Positions 17,181 through 31,864 are shown, counted from the first letter of the stretch. The stretch is DNA of 64,000 bases from Mixophyes australis (GCA_036250195.1 JAVHZZ010000012.1:90104591-90168590), one strand, 5' to 3'. Made by a program: numbers and translations. The notes: generated from the letters alone by a model not told the origin.

Positions 17181-20100
17181 GATTTAATTCATGATTCAAT
17201 TCATGATTCATGATTCGATTAATGATTCATTATTCAATTTATGATTCATGATTCATGATTCGACTAATGATTCATGATTCAATTTATGATTCATGATTCA
17301 TGATTCGACTAATGATTCATGATTCAATTCATGATTCATGATTCATGATTTAATTCATGATGCATGATTTAATTCATGATTCATGATTCATTTCATAATT
17401 CATGATTCATGATTCATGATTCAATTCATAATTCATGATTCAATTAATGATTCATGATTCATGATTCATGATTCAATTCATGATTCATGATTCGATTAAT
17501 GATTCATGATTCAATTCATGATTCATGATTCATGTATTGATTCATAATTTATGATTCAATTCATGATTCATGATTCATAATTTATGATTCAATTCATGAT
17601 TCATGATTCAATTCATGATTCAATTCATGATTCATGATTCATGATTCAATTCATGATTTATGATTCATGATTCAATTCATGATTCATGATTCATGATTCA
17701 TGATTCAATTCATGATTTGTGATTCATGATTCGATTCATGATTCTTGATTCGATTCATGATTCATAATATGATTCATGATTCATTTCATGATTCATGATT
17801 CATGATTCAATTCATCATTCATTATTCTATTCATGATTCATGATTCAATTCATGATTCATGATTTGATTCATGATTCAAGATTCATGATTAAATTCATGA
17901 TTTATGATTCATGATTCGACTCATGATTCATGATTCAATTCATGATTCATGATTCATGATTCAATTCATGATTCATGGTTCATGATTCATGATTCAATTT
18001 ATAATTCATGATACAATTCATGATTCATGATTCAATTCATGATTCATTATTCAATTTGATTCATGATTCGCTTAATGATTCATGATTCAATTTATGATTC
18101 ATGATTCATGATTCGACTAATGATTCATGATTCAATTCATGATTCATGATTCATGATTTAATTCATGATTCATGATTTAATTCATGATTCATGATTCATG
18201 ATTCGACTAATGATTCATGATTCAATTCATGATTCATGATTCATGATTCGACTAATGATTCATGATTCAATTCATGATTCATGATTCATGATTTAATTCA
18301 TGATTCATGATTCAATTTGATTCATGATTTAATTAATGATTCATGATTCAATTTATGATTCATGATTCATGATTCGACTAATGATTCATGATTCAATTCA
18401 TGATTCATGATTCATGATTTAATTCTTGATTCATGATTTAATTCATGATTCATGATTTAATTCATGATTCATGATTCATTTCATAATTCATGATTCATTT
18501 CATAATTCATGATTCATGATTCATTATTCAATTCATGATTCATGATTCAATTCATGATTCATGATTCATGTATTGATTCATAATTTATGATTCATGATTC
18601 ATAATTTATGATTCAATTCATGATTCATGATTCAAATCATAATATGATTCATGATTCATGATTCATGATTCAATTCATGATTCATGATTCATGATTCAAT
18701 CCATGATTCAATTCATGATTCATGATTCATTTCATGATTCATGATTCAATTCATGATTTGTGATTCATGATTCAATTCTTGATTCGATTCATGATTCATG
18801 ATTCATGATTCATTTCATGATTCATGATTCATGATTCATGATTCAATTCATCATTCATTATTCTATTCATGATTCATGATTCGATTCATGATTCAAGATT
18901 CATGATTCAATTCATGATTTATGATTCATGATTCGACTCATGATTCATGTTTCAATTCATGATTCATGATTCATGATTCAATTCATGATTCAATTCATGA
19001 TTCAATTCATGATTCATGATTCAATTCATGATTTGTTATTCATGATTTAATTCATGATTCAATTCATGATTCATGATTCGATTAATGATTCATTATTCAA
19101 TTTATGATTCATGATTCATGATTCGACTAATGATTCATGATTCAATTTATGATTCATGATTCATGATTCGACTAATGATTCATGATTCAATTCATGATTC
19201 ATGATTCATGATTTAATTCATGATGCATGATTTAATTCATGATTCATGATTCGATTAATGATTCATGATTCAATTCATGATTCATGATTCATGTATTGAT
19301 TCATAATTTATGATTCAATTCATGATTCATGATTCATAATTTATGATTCAATTCATGATTCATGATTCAAATCATGATTCAATTCATGATTCATGATTCA
19401 TGATTCAATTCATGATTTATGATTCATGATTCAATTCATGATTCATGATTCATGATTCAATTCATGATTCAGGATTCATGATTCATGTTTCAATTCATGA
19501 TTCATGATTCATGATTCAATTCATGATTCAATTCATGATTCAATTCATGATTCATGATTCAATTCATGATTTGTTATTCATGATTTAATTCATGATTCAA
19601 TTCATGATTCATGATTCGATTAATGATTCATTATTCAATTTATGATTCATGATTCATGATTCGACTAATGATTCATGATTCAATTTATGATTCATGATTC
19701 ATGATTCGACTAATGATTCATGATTCAATTCATGATTCATGATTCATGATTTAATTCATGATGCATGATTTAATTCATGATTCATGATTCATTTCATAAT
19801 TCATGATTCATGATTCATGATTCAATTCATGATTCATGATTCAATTAATGATTCATGATTCATGATTCATGATTCAATTCATGATTCATGATTCGATTAA
19901 TGATTCATGATTCAATTCATGATTCATGATTCATGTATTGATTCATAATTTATGATTCAATTCATGATTCATGATTCATAATTTATGATTCAATTCATGA
20001 TTCATGATTCAAATCATGATTCGATTCATGATTCATGATTCAATTCATGATTTATGATTCATGATTCAATTCATGATTCATGATTCATGATTCAATTCAT

Positions 20101-23100
20101 GATTCAGGATTCATGATTCATGATTCAATTCATGATTTGTGATTCATGATTCAATTCATGATTCTTGATTCGATTCATGATTCATAATATGATTCATGAT
20201 TCATTTCATGATTCATGATTCATTTCATGATTCATGATTCATGATTCAATTCATCATTCATTATTCTATTCATGATTCATGATTCAATTCATGATTCATG
20301 ATTTGATTCATGATTCAAGATTCATGATTCAATTCATGATTTATGATTCATGATTCGACTCATGATTCATGATTCAATTCATGATTCATGATTCATGATT
20401 CAATTCATGATTCATGATTCATGATTCAATTTATGATTCATGATTCATGATTCGACTAATGATTCATGATTCAATTTATGATTCATGATTCATGATTCGA
20501 CTAATGATTCATGATTCAATTCATGATTCATGATTCATGATTTAATTCATGATTCATGATTTAATTCATGATTCATGATTCATTTCATAATTCATGATTC
20601 ATTTCATAATTCAAGATTCATGATTCATTATTCAATTCATGATTCATGATTCAATTCATGATTCATGATTCATGTATTGATTCATAATTTATGATTCAAT
20701 TCATGATTCATGATTCATAATTTATGATTCAATTCATGATTCATGATTCAAATCATAATATGATTCATGATTCATGATTCAATTCATGATTCATGATTCA
20801 TGATTCAATCCATGATTCAATTCATGATTCAGGATTCATGATTCATGATTCAATTCATGATTCATGATTCATGATTCAATTCATGATTTGTGATTCATGA
20901 TTCAATTCTTGATTCGATTCATGATTCATGATTCATTTCATGATTCATGATTCATGATTCAATTCATCATTCATTATTCTATTCATGATTCATGATTCGA
21001 TTCATGATTCAAGATTCATGATTCAATTCATGATTTATGATTCATGATTCGACTCATGATTCATGATTCAATTCATGATTCATGGTTCATGATTAATAAT
21101 TCAATTCACAATTCATGATACAATTCATGATTCATGTTTCAATTCATGATTCATGATTCATGATTCAATTCATGATTCATGATTCATGATTCAATTCATG
21201 ATTCATGATTCAATTCAAGATTTGTGATTTATGATTCAATTCATGATTCTTGATTCGATTCATGATTCATAATGTGATTCATGATTCAATTCATGATTCA
21301 TGATTCATGATTCAATTCATCATTCATTATTCTATTCATGATTCATGATTCAATTCATGATTCATGATTCGATTCATGATTCAAGATTCATGATTCAATT
21401 CATGATTTATGATTCATGATTCGACTCATGATTCATGATTCAATTCATAATTTGTGATTCATGATTCAATTCATGATTCTTGATTCGATTCATGATTCAT
21501 AATATGATTCATGATTCAAATCATGATTCATCATTCAATTCATGATTCAATTCATGATTCATGATTTAATTCATCATTCATTATTCTATTCATGATTCAT
21601 GATTCAATTCATGATTTATGATTCGATTCATGATTCAAGATTCATGATTCAATTCATGACTTATGATTCATGACTTATGATTCATGATTCATGATTCAAT
21701 TCATGATTCATGATTCAATTCATGATTCATGGTTCATCATTCATGATTCAATTCATGATTCATGATTCAATTCATGATTCAATTCATGATTCATGATTCA
21801 ATTCATGATTCATGATTCAATTCATGATTTGTTATTCATGATTCAATTCATGATTCATGATTCGATTAATGATTCATGATTCAATTTATGATTCATGATT
21901 CAATTTATGATTCATGATTCATGATTCGACTAATGATTCATGATTCATAATATGATTCATGATTTGAATCATGATTCATGATTCAATTCATGATTCAATT
22001 TATGATTCATGATTCATGATTCAATTCATCATTCATTAATCTATTCATGATTCATGATTCAATTCATGATTCATGATTCGATTCATGATTCAAGATTCAT
22101 GATTCAATTCATTATTTATGATCCATGATTCGACTCATGATTCATGATTCAATTCATGATTCATGATTCATGATTCAATTCATTATTCATTGTTCATGAT
22201 TCATGATTTAATTCATGATTCATGATTCAATTCATGATTCATGATTCAATTCATGATTTGTGATTCATGATTCAATTCATGATTCATGATTCAATTCATG
22301 ATTCATGATTCGAATAATGATTCATGTTTTAATTTATGATTCATGATTCATGATTTGACTAATGATTCATGATTCAATTTATGATTCATGATTCATGATT
22401 CGACTAATGATTCATGATTCAATTCATGATTCATGATTCATAATTCAATTCATGATTCATGATTCATGATTCAATTCATGATTCATAATTCATGATTCAT
22501 TTCATGATTCATGATTCAATTCATGATTCATGATTCATGATTCAATTCATGATTCATGATTCGATTCATGATTCATGATTTAATTCATGAATCATGATTT
22601 ATGTATTAATTTATAATTTATGATTCAATTCATGATTCATGATTCATGATTTATGATTCAATTCATGATTCATGATTAAAATCATGATTCATGATTCAAT
22701 TCATGATTCATGATTCATGTATTAATTTATAATTTATGATTCAATTCATGATTCATGATTCATGATTTATGATTCAATTCATGATTCATGATTAAAATCA
22801 AGATTCAATTCATGATTCAATTCATGATTCATGATTCATGATTCATGATTTAATTCATGATTCATGATTCATGATTCAATTCATGATTCGTGATTCATGA
22901 TTCAATTCAAGATTTGTGATTCATGATTCAATTCATGATTCTTGATTCGATTCATGATTCATAATGTGATTCATGATTCATGATTCAATTCATGATTCAT
23001 GATTCATGATTCAATTCATCATTCATTATTCTATTCATTATTCATGATTCGATTCATGATTCATGATTCGATTCATGATTCAAGATTCATGATTTATGAT

Positions 23101-26100
23101 TCATGATTCGACTCATAATTCATGATTCAATTCATAATTTGTGATTCATGATTCAATTCATGATTCTTGATTCGATTCATGATTCATAATATGATTCATG
23201 ATTCAAATCATGATTCATGATTCAATTCATGATTCAATTCATGATTCATGATTTAATTCATCATTCATTATTCTATTCATGATTCATGATTCAATTCATG
23301 ATTCATGATTCAATTCATGATTCAAGATTCATGATTCAATTCATGACTTATGATTCATGATTCGACTCATGATTCATGATTCAATTCATGATTCATGATT
23401 CAATTCATGATTCATGGTTCATCATTCATGATTCAATTCATGATTCATGATTCAATTCATGATTCAATTCATGATTCATGATTCAATTCATGATTCATGA
23501 TTCAATTCATGATTCATGATTCAATTCATGATTTGTTATTCATGATTCAATTCATGATTCATGATTCAATTCATGATTCATGATTCAATTCATGATTCAT
23601 GATTCGATTAATGATTCATGATTCAATTTATGATTCATGATTCATGATTTGACTAATGATTCATGATTTAATTTATGATTCATGATTCAGGATTCGACTA
23701 ATGATTCATGATTCAATTCATGATTCATGATTTAATTCATGATTTAATTCTTGATTCATTTCATAATTCATGATTCATGATTCATTTCATAATTCATGAT
23801 TCATGATTCAATTCATGATTTATGATTCATGTTTCAATTCATGATTTATGATTCATGTTTTAATTCATCATTCATTATTCTATTCATGATTCATGATTCA
23901 ATTCATGATTCATGATTTGATTCATGATTCAAGATTCATGATTCAATTCATTATTTATTATTCATGATTCGACTCATGATTCATTATTAAATTCATGATT
24001 CATGATTCAATTCATGACTTATGATTCATGATTCGACTAATGATTCATGATTCAATTCATGATTCATGATTCAATTCATGATTCATGGTTCATCATTCAT
24101 GATTCAATTCATCATTCATGATTCAATTCATGATTCAATTCATGATTCATGATTCAATTCATGATTCATGATTCAATTCATGATTTGTTATTCATGATTT
24201 AATTCATGATTCAATTCATGATTCATGATTCGATTAATGATTCATTATTCAATTTATGATTCATGATTCATGATTCGACTAATGATTCATGATTCAATTT
24301 ATGATTCATGATTCATGATTCGACTAATGATTCATGATTCAACTAATGATTCATGATTCAATTCATGATTCATGATTCATGATTTAATTCATGATGCATG
24401 ATTTAATTCATGATTCATGATTCATTTCATAATTCATGATTCATGATTCAATTCATGATTCATGATTCAATTAATGATTCATGATTCATGATTCATGATT
24501 CAATTCATGATTCATGATTCGATTAATGATTCATGATTCAATTCATGATTCATGATTCATGTATTGATTCATAATTTATGATTCAATTCATGATTCATGA
24601 TTCATAATTTATGATTCAATTCATGATTCATGATTCAAATCATGATTCAATTCATGATTCATGATTCATGATTCAATTCATGATTCATGATTCAATTCAT
24701 GATTCATGATTCATGATTCAATTCATGATTCAAGATTCAGGATTCATGATTCATGATTCAATTCATGATTCATGATTCATGATTCAATTCATGATTTGTG
24801 ATTCATGATTCAATTCATGATTTGTGATTCATGATTCAATTCATGATTCTTGATTCGATTCATGATTCATAATATGATTCATGATTCATTTCATGATTCA
24901 TGATTCATGATTCAATTCATCATTCATTATTCTATTCATGATTCATGATTCAATTCATGATTCATGATTTGATTCATGATTCAAGATTCATGATTCAATT
25001 CATGATTTATGATTCATGATTCGACTCATGATTCATGATTCAATTCATGATTCATGGTTCATGATTCATGATTCAATTTATAATTCATGATACAATTCAT
25101 GATTCATGATTCAATTCATGATTCATGATTCATGATTCAATTTATGATTCATGATTCGATTAATGATTCATGATTCAATTTATGATTCATGATTCATGAT
25201 TCGACTAATGATTCATGATTCAATTTATGATTCATGATTCATGATTCGACTAATGATTCATGATTCAATTTATGATTCATGATTCATGATTCGACTAATA
25301 ATTCATGATTCAATTCATGATTCATGATTCATGATTTAATTCATGATTCATGATTTAATTCATGATTCATGATTCATTTCATAATTCATGATTCATTTCA
25401 TAATTCATGATTCATGATTCAATTCATGATTCATGATTCAATTCATGATTCATGATTCATGTATTGATTCATAATTTATGATTCAATTCATGATTCATAA
25501 TTTATGATTCAATTCATGATTCATGATTCAAATCATAATATGATTCATGATTCATGATTCAATTCATGATTCATGATTCATGATTCAATCCATGATTCAA
25601 GATTCATGATTCATGATTCAATTCATGATTCATGATTCAATTCATGATTCATGATTCAATTCATGATTTGTGATTCATGATTCAATTCTTGATTCGATTC
25701 ATGATTCATGATTCATTTCATGATTCATGATTCATTTCATGATTCAAGATTCATGATTCATGATTCAATTCATCATTCATGATTCAATTCATGATTCATG
25801 ATTCAATTCATGATTCATGATTCAATTCATGATTCAAGATTCATGATTCAATTCATGATTTATGATTCATGATTCGACTCATGATTCATGATTCAATTCA
25901 TGATTCATGGTTCATGATTAATAATTCAATTCATAATTCATGATACAATTCATGATTCATGTTTCAATTCATGATTCATGATTCATGATTCAATTTATGA
26001 TTCATGATTCGATTAATGATTCATGATTCAATTTATGATTCATGATTCATGATTCGACTAATGATTCATGATTCAATTTATGATTCATGATTCGACTAAT

Positions 26101-29100
26101 GATTCATTTCATAATTCATGATTCATGATTCAATTTATGATTCATGATTCATTTCATAATTCATGATTCATGATTCATTTCATAATTCATGATTCATGAT
26201 TCAATTCATGATTCATGATTCAATTAATGATTCATGATTCATGATTCATGATTCAATTCATGATTCATGATTCGATTCATGATTCATGATTCGATTAATG
26301 ATTCATGATTCAATTCATGATTCATGATTCATGTATTGATTCATAATTTATGATTCAATTCATGATTCATGATTCATGATTTATGATGCAATTCATGATT
26401 CATAATTCATGATTCATGATTCAATTCATGATTCAATTCATGATTTATGATTCATTCATGATTCATGATTCATGATTCGATTCATGATTCATGATTTAAT
26501 TCATGATTCATAATTCATGTTTCGATTCATGATTCACGATTCAATTCAGGATTCATGATTCATGATTCGATTCATGATTCATGATTCAATTTATGATTCA
26601 TGATTCATGACTCAAATCAAGATTCATTTCATGATTTAGGATTCAATTCATGATTCATGATTCATGATTCATTTCATGATTCATGATTTAATTCATGATT
26701 TATAATTCATGTTTCGATTCATGATTCAATTTATGATTCGATTCATGATTCACGATTCATGATTCATGATTCGATTCATGTTTTATGATTCAATTCATGT
26801 TTCATGATTAATGATTCAATTCATGATTCATGATTCAATTTATGATTCATGATTCATGACTCAAATCATGATTCATTTCATGATTTAGGATTCAATTCAA
26901 GATTTATGATTCATGATTCGACTCATGATTCATGATTCAATTCATGATTCAATTTATGATTCATGATTCATTTCATAATTCATGATTCATGATTCAATTC
27001 ATGATTCATGATTCATGATTCATGATTCAATTCATGATTCATGATTCATGATTCAATTCATGATTTGTGATTCATGATTCATTTCATGATTCTTGATTCG
27101 ATTCATGATTAATAATATGATTCATGATTTGAATCATGATTCATGATTCAATTCATGATTCAATTCATGATTCATGATTCAATTCATCATTCATTATTCT
27201 ATTCATGATTCATGATTCAATTCATAATTCATGATTCGATTCATGATTCAAGATTCATTATTCAATTCATGACTTATGATTCATGATTCGACTCATGATT
27301 CATGATTCAATTCATGATTCATGATTCAATTCATGATTCATGATTCAATTCATGATTCATGATTCAATTCATGATTCATGGTTCATGATTTATGATTTAA
27401 TTCATGATTCAATTCATGATTCAATTCACGATTCATGATTCAAATCATGATTTCTGATTCATGATTCATGATTCATGATTCAATTAATGATTTATGATTC
27501 GATTAATGATTCATGATTCATGATTCGACTATTGATTCATGATTCAATTTATGATTCATGATTCGACTAATGATTCATGATTCAATTCATGATTCATGAT
27601 TTAATTCATGATTCATGATTCATGATTCAATTCATGATTCATGATTCGATTAATGATTCATGATTCAATTCATGATTCATGATTTATGATTCAATTCATG
27701 ATTCATGATTCAAATCATGATTCAATTCATTATTCATGATTCGATTCGTGACTCAAGATTCAATTCATGATTCATGATTCATTCATAATTCATGATTCAT
27801 GATTCAATTCATGATTCATTATTCACGATTCAATTCATGATTGGTGATTCATGATTCAATTCATGATTCTTGATTCAATTCATGATTCATAATATGATGA
27901 TTCATGATTGGTGATTCATGATTCAATTCATGATTCTTGATTCGATTCATGATTCATAATATGATTCATGATTCAATTCATGATTCATGATTCATGATTC
28001 AATTCATCATTCATTATTCTATTCATGATTCATGATTCGATTAATGATTCAAGATTCATGATTCAATTCATGACTTATGATTCATGATTCATGATTCAAT
28101 TCATGACTTATGATTCATGATTCGACTCATGATTCATGATTCATGATTCAATTCATGATTCATGATTCAATTCATGATTCATGGTTCATGATTCATGATT
28201 CAATTCATGATTTATGATTCAATTCATGATTCAATTCATGATTCATGATTCAGTTCATGATTCATGATTCAATTCATGATTCATGATTCAATTCATGATT
28301 TGTGATTCATGATTCAATTTATGATTCATGAGTCATGATTCGACTAATGATTCATGATTCAATTTATGATTCATGTTTTATGATTCGACTAATGATTCCT
28401 GATTCAATTCATGATTCATGACTCATGATTCATGATTCAATTCATGATTCATGATTCGTGATTTAATTCATGATTCATGATTCATTTCATAAATCATGAT
28501 TTAATTCATGATTCATGATTCATTTCATAAATCATGATTTATGATTCATGATTCAATTCATGATTCATGATTCAATTAATGATTCATGATTCAATTCATG
28601 ATTCATGATTTGATTAATGATTCATGATTCATGATTTGACTAATGATTCATGATTCAATTCATGATTCATGATTCATGATTCAATTCATGACTCATGATT
28701 CAATTAATGATTCATGATTCATGATTTAATTCATGATTCATGATTCGATTAATGATTCATGATTCAATTCATGATTTATGATTCATGTATTGATTCATAA
28801 TTTATGATTCAATTCATGATTCATGATTCATGATTTATGATTCAATTCATGATTCATGATTCAAATCATGATTCATGATTCATGATTCAATTCATGATAT
28901 ATGATTCATGATTCATGATTCAATTCATGATTTGTGATTCATGATTCAATTCATGATTCTTTATTTGATTTATGATTCATAATATGATTCATGATTCATG
29001 ATTCAATTCATTATTGAATTCATGATTCATGATTTATGATTCAATTCATCATTCATTATTCTATTCATGATTCATGATTCAATTCATGATTCATGATTTG

Positions 29101-30134
29101 ATTCATGATTCAATTCATGATTCATGATTCAATTCATGATTCATGATTCAATTCATGATTCATGGTTCATGATTCAATTCATGATTCATGGTTCATGATT
29201 CATTATTCAATTCATGATTCAATTCATGATTCGTGATTCATGGTTCATGATTCATGGTTCATGATTTAATTCATGATTCATGATTCAATTCATGATTCAA
29301 TTCATGATTCATGATTCAATTCATGATTCATGATTCAATTCATGATTTGTGATTCATGATTCATGATTCGATTAATATTTCATGATTCAATTTATGATTC
29401 ATGATTCGACTAATGTTTCATGATTCAATTTATGATTCATGATTCAACTAATGATTCATGATTCAATTTATGATTCATGATTCATGATTCGACCAATGAT
29501 TTATGATTCAATTCATGATTCATGATTCATGATTCAATTCATGATTCATGATTCAATTCATGATTCATGATTCATGATTTAATTCATGATTCATGATTCA
29601 ATTCATGATTCATGATTCAATTCATGATTCATGATTCAATTCATGATTCATGATTCATGATTCAATTTATGATTCATGATTCAATTTATGATTCATGATT
29701 CAATTAATGATTCATGATTCATGATTCAATTCATGATTCATGATTCATGTATTGATTCATAATTTATGATTCAATTTATGATTCAATTCATGATTCATGA
29801 TTCAAATCATGATTCCATTCATTATTCATGATTCGATTCGTGACTCAAGATTCAATTCATGATTCATTCATAATTCATGATTCATGATTCAATTCATGAT
29901 TCATGTATTGATTCATAATTTGATTCAATTCATGATTCATGATTCATGATTTATGATTCATGATTCAATTCATGATTCATGATTCAATTCATGATTCATG
30001 ATTCATTCATAATTCATGATTCATGATTCAATTCATGATTCAATTCATGATTCATTCATGATTCATGATTCATGATTCGATTTATGATTCGATTCATGAT
30101 TCATGATTCATGATTCAATTCATGATTCATAAAT

Positions 30135-30139
30135 CATGA
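30135..30139. repeat. Left target-site duplication CATGA
   Basis: CATGA lies directly before the TGTCAC end of the inserted element and is repeated directly after its GTGACA end at 32080-32084. CATGA is common in this satellite, so a chance match is possible. The three uninterrupted paralogous sites, each with a single CATGA, make a true target-site duplication much more likely. Confidence 0.85.
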
Positions 30140-30210
30140 TGTCACTCACCGGACTGTGAGTGCTTCTTCCCGGACATTTAGGAACCGTGGTCGTCCTCCA
30201 TCCTTAGGGT

Positions 30211-30224
30211 CTGCGCATGCGCAG
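30211..30224. promoter_or_regulatory. 14-bp perfect palindrome matching the NRF-1 site
   Basis: CTGCGCATGCGCAG is its own reverse complement and contains TGCGCATGCGCA, which fits the known NRF-1 consensus YGCGCAYGCGCR. It lies 62 bp upstream of the TATA-like box, inside the 5' part of the LTR where the U3 promoter region is expected. Binding is inferred from the motif only. Confidence 0.6.
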
Positions 30225-30267
30225 CCCTTTCCTATCCTTCAGTGTATGTCCCTTTAACTTAATTGGC

Positions 30268-30325
30268 AGATCAGGCAACACTCCCTATATTAAGCACCTG
30301 TGGTCAACACCACGTTGCCTGATCT
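30268..30325. repeat. 12-bp inverted repeat enclosing the TATA-like box
   Basis: AGATCAGGCAAC at 30268-30279 is the exact reverse complement of GTTGCCTGATCT at 30314-30325, leaving a 34-nt loop. The loop contains TATATTAAG and a second small hairpin, GTGGT (30300-30304) with ACCAC (30309-30313). The arms could form a stem in DNA, or in RNA if transcription starts upstream of them. Confidence 0.8.
30286..30294 (+). promoter_or_regulatory. TATA-like box of the LTR promoter
   Basis: TATATTAAG follows a CTCCC stretch about 147 bp into the element. It is the best TATA candidate in the island, and its position downstream of the NRF-1 palindrome fits a U3 promoter reading rightwards. A start about 25-35 bp further on would fall near 30315-30325, at the right arm of the inverted repeat. 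No start-site data are available. Confidence 0.5.
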
Positions 30326-30395
30326 TGGAGTCTCATTCCCCATGAGTCTCTGAAGGTGTTCCTGTGTTTCCTCGTGTATTCAGCGCTGCTGATTC

Positions 30396-30472
30396 CTGTG
30401 GTTTCCAAACCACTTCTACCTCTGTGGTTTCCAAACCACTTCTACTACTGTGGTTCCCATACCACTTCTACC
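30396..30472 (+). repeat. 26-bp tandem repeat, three copies, each a short hairpin
   Basis: Copies begin at 30396, 30422 and 30449 (spacing 26 and 27 bp). The first two contain GTGGTTT-CC-AAACCAC, a 7-bp inverted repeat. The third reads GTGGT-TCCCAT-ACCAC, so the outer five pairs of the stem remain while the centre has changed. All three end with CACTTCTAC. They lie downstream of the putative TATA box and so probably within the transcribed leader. Confidence 0.85.
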
Positions 30473-30481
30473 ATCAAGTGT

Positions 30482-30890
30482 ATCATCGTGACTGTTAGCT
30501 GATTCCTATCCGCTGCCTCCGTGCACTACAGTCTTCTATACCACTTCAACTCTATCATATATCATTGTGACTGTTTGCTGATTCCTATCCGCTGCCTCCG
30601 TGCACTACAGCCTTCTCTCCACATCCACTCACCTGTTCATCATCAAGTCTGTGAGCTGATTCCTATCCGCTGCCTCCGTGCACTACAGTCTCCAGCTTGC
30701 AACTCGTCTGTGTTTCATCATCGTGACTGTTAGCTGATTCCTATCCGCTGCCTCGGTGCACTACAGTTTCCAGCTTGCAACTCGTCTGTGTTGCATCATC
30801 GTGACTGTTAGCTGATTCCTATCCGCTGCCCCTGTGCACTGCAGTCTTCATCTCATCTCATCTCTCCCGTGTTTCCTCGAGACTGCTGCT
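30482..30890 (+). repeat. 78-bp tandem repeat, about five copies
   Basis: The core CTGATTCCTATCCGCTGCC begins at 30499, 30578, 30656, 30734 and 30812, giving a spacing of 79, 78, 78 and 78 bp. Copies 3 and 4 match over almost the whole unit, including a shared CCAGCTTGCAACTCGTCTGT segment. Copies 1, 2 and 5 have diverged in the second half, and copy 5 decays into CATCTCATCTCATCTC. Since 78 is a multiple of 3, a frame can stay open through the repeats, which explains a 70-codon open stretch at 30521-30733. I do not regard that as a gene. Confidence 0.9.
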
Positions 30891-31604
30891 ATTATTGCCA
30901 TCCGCTATTTTCCGTGATCAACAGCTCCTGGTCTACTCTGCTCTCCCGTGTTCCATCGCTATTGGCACCTGTTGGTTGCTACTGGTTACCTCAGTGTGTC
31001 CGCAGAGTCCTGCTGCTGCTGTCAGCGCTATCGTCCATCTACTGCTGATCCGCTCTCCACGCCTTCCTGTGTCCCGCTGGTCTCTACCCTCCTGTCAGCA
31101 TTGGATTCGTGTCTCATCAGCTATTCCTCTGCTAGATCATCACCATTCTCCTGGGTCCTCCATGAGTCCAGTTCCATGTTCTACTGATTCCTGTGGATTC
31201 GTGTCCCTGTTGGTCTACTTACCTGTGCGCTGCACCTACTAGACCTCTGCCTCATCCATCCAGGGACTTCTCATCCTGCCGGCCTCCTGCCGCTCAGGTA
31301 TCGCTGCACTCCTGTCTGACTGCCTGCTTCTGAACCACGGTATGCATACTTCTCATTGACTGTGCTGTTGTATTGCATATCTTGCTGGACTGTGTTGGTT
31401 CTCCTCTGGAGTCTGCTATCCGCTGAGTCTATTGCCATCATTGACTGTGTTATCTTGTGCCGGATTACTTCAAGAGACTTTCTATATTTGCAGTGCTGTT
31501 CAGTCATTTATATATATTGTGCATATTACTGTGGATCGTGTTTAAGGTGCCCGTGTATATCCTGTGTTGCAGTCTCTCCCCGTGCACCTCCTCACATATA
31601 TGTT
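30891..31604 (+). other. LTR interior without recognisable gene or repeat
   Basis: A pyrimidine-leaning unique segment between the 78-bp and 76-bp repeat blocks. Short open stretches exist here (30895-31242, 30948-31187 and 31356-31637 on +, 31271-31507 on -), but they overlap one another in different frames. None shows a retroviral motif, a zinc knuckle, an aspartic protease DTG/DSG motif or a low-complexity coding bias. A 10-bp perfect palindrome, GTATGCATAC, is at 31340-31349. I see nothing else in it. Confidence 0.6.
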
Positions 31605-31864
31605 CAGTGGTACAACTTGCTAGAGGCAGACCACTGATCCCTGTTTCCTGTATCACTTGTTCCAGTATCCTCTCACATAGCAGTGGTACAACTTGCTATC
31701 GCAGACCACTGACTACCCGGATACCTCCACTTGGATTCCTTTCCTTCACTCAGACAGCGGTACAACTTGCTATCCGCAGACCACTGACTCTCATCACCTC
31801 CTCGTTTCTGTTGGACATTCCTCCTCACTATAGCAGTGGTACAACTTGCTATCGCAGACCACTG
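31605..31864 (+). repeat. 76-bp tandem repeat, four copies, each with 7-bp inverted arms
   Basis: Copies begin at 31605, 31681, 31755 and 31834 (spacing 76, 74 and 79 bp). Each opens with CAGTGGT, then ACAACTTGCTA, and closes about 25-31 bp on with ACCACTG, the exact reverse complement of the opening arm. The closing arms are at 31630-31636, 31705-31711, 31780-31786 and 31858-31864. Copy 3 has CAGCGGT, which breaks one pair. The hairpin-forming third of the unit is conserved, while the roughly 45 bp between hairpins differ much more. That pattern suggests either selection on the hairpin or gene conversion limited to it. Confidence 0.9.

Larger units (their letters stand above)
1..30139. repeat. 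Heptamer/pentamer satellite array, left arm
   Basis: Continuous tandem satellite reading ATTCATG head to tail on the + strand, interrupted at short intervals by ATTCA, which gives phrases of 12, 19 and 26 bp. Frequent variants are ATTCG, ATTTATG, ATTAATG, ATTCAAG and TTTGTG. Composition is strongly A/T rich. No gene is possible at any useful length, because a 7-bp unit containing TGA walks through all three frames on both strands. The arm carries marker phrases that recur at kilobase distances, especially CATTCATTATTCTATTC (for example near 105, 2320, 4096, 7685, 11203, 14284, 20255 and 27185), so simple repeats are organised into higher-order units. From about 27 kb the markers change towards those of the right arm. 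No other sequence is embedded in it. The array runs off the left edge of the window. Confidence 0.97.

Noticed and set aside
1..30139. CRISPR array or bacterial iteron origin
   Set aside because: There are no constant repeats separated by unique spacers, and no cas or replication genes. The units are contiguous 5-7 bp repeats over tens of kilobases, as in eukaryotic satellite.
30521..30733. 70-codon open frame in the 78-bp repeats
   Set aside because: The repeat length is divisible by three, so one frame stays open by construction; the peptide is a repeat translation with no known domain.
30895..31507. Overlapping short open frames on both strands (30895-31242, 30948-31187, 31271-31507)
   Set aside because: They compete in different frames and strands and have no motif, conserved start context or neighbouring coding sequence.
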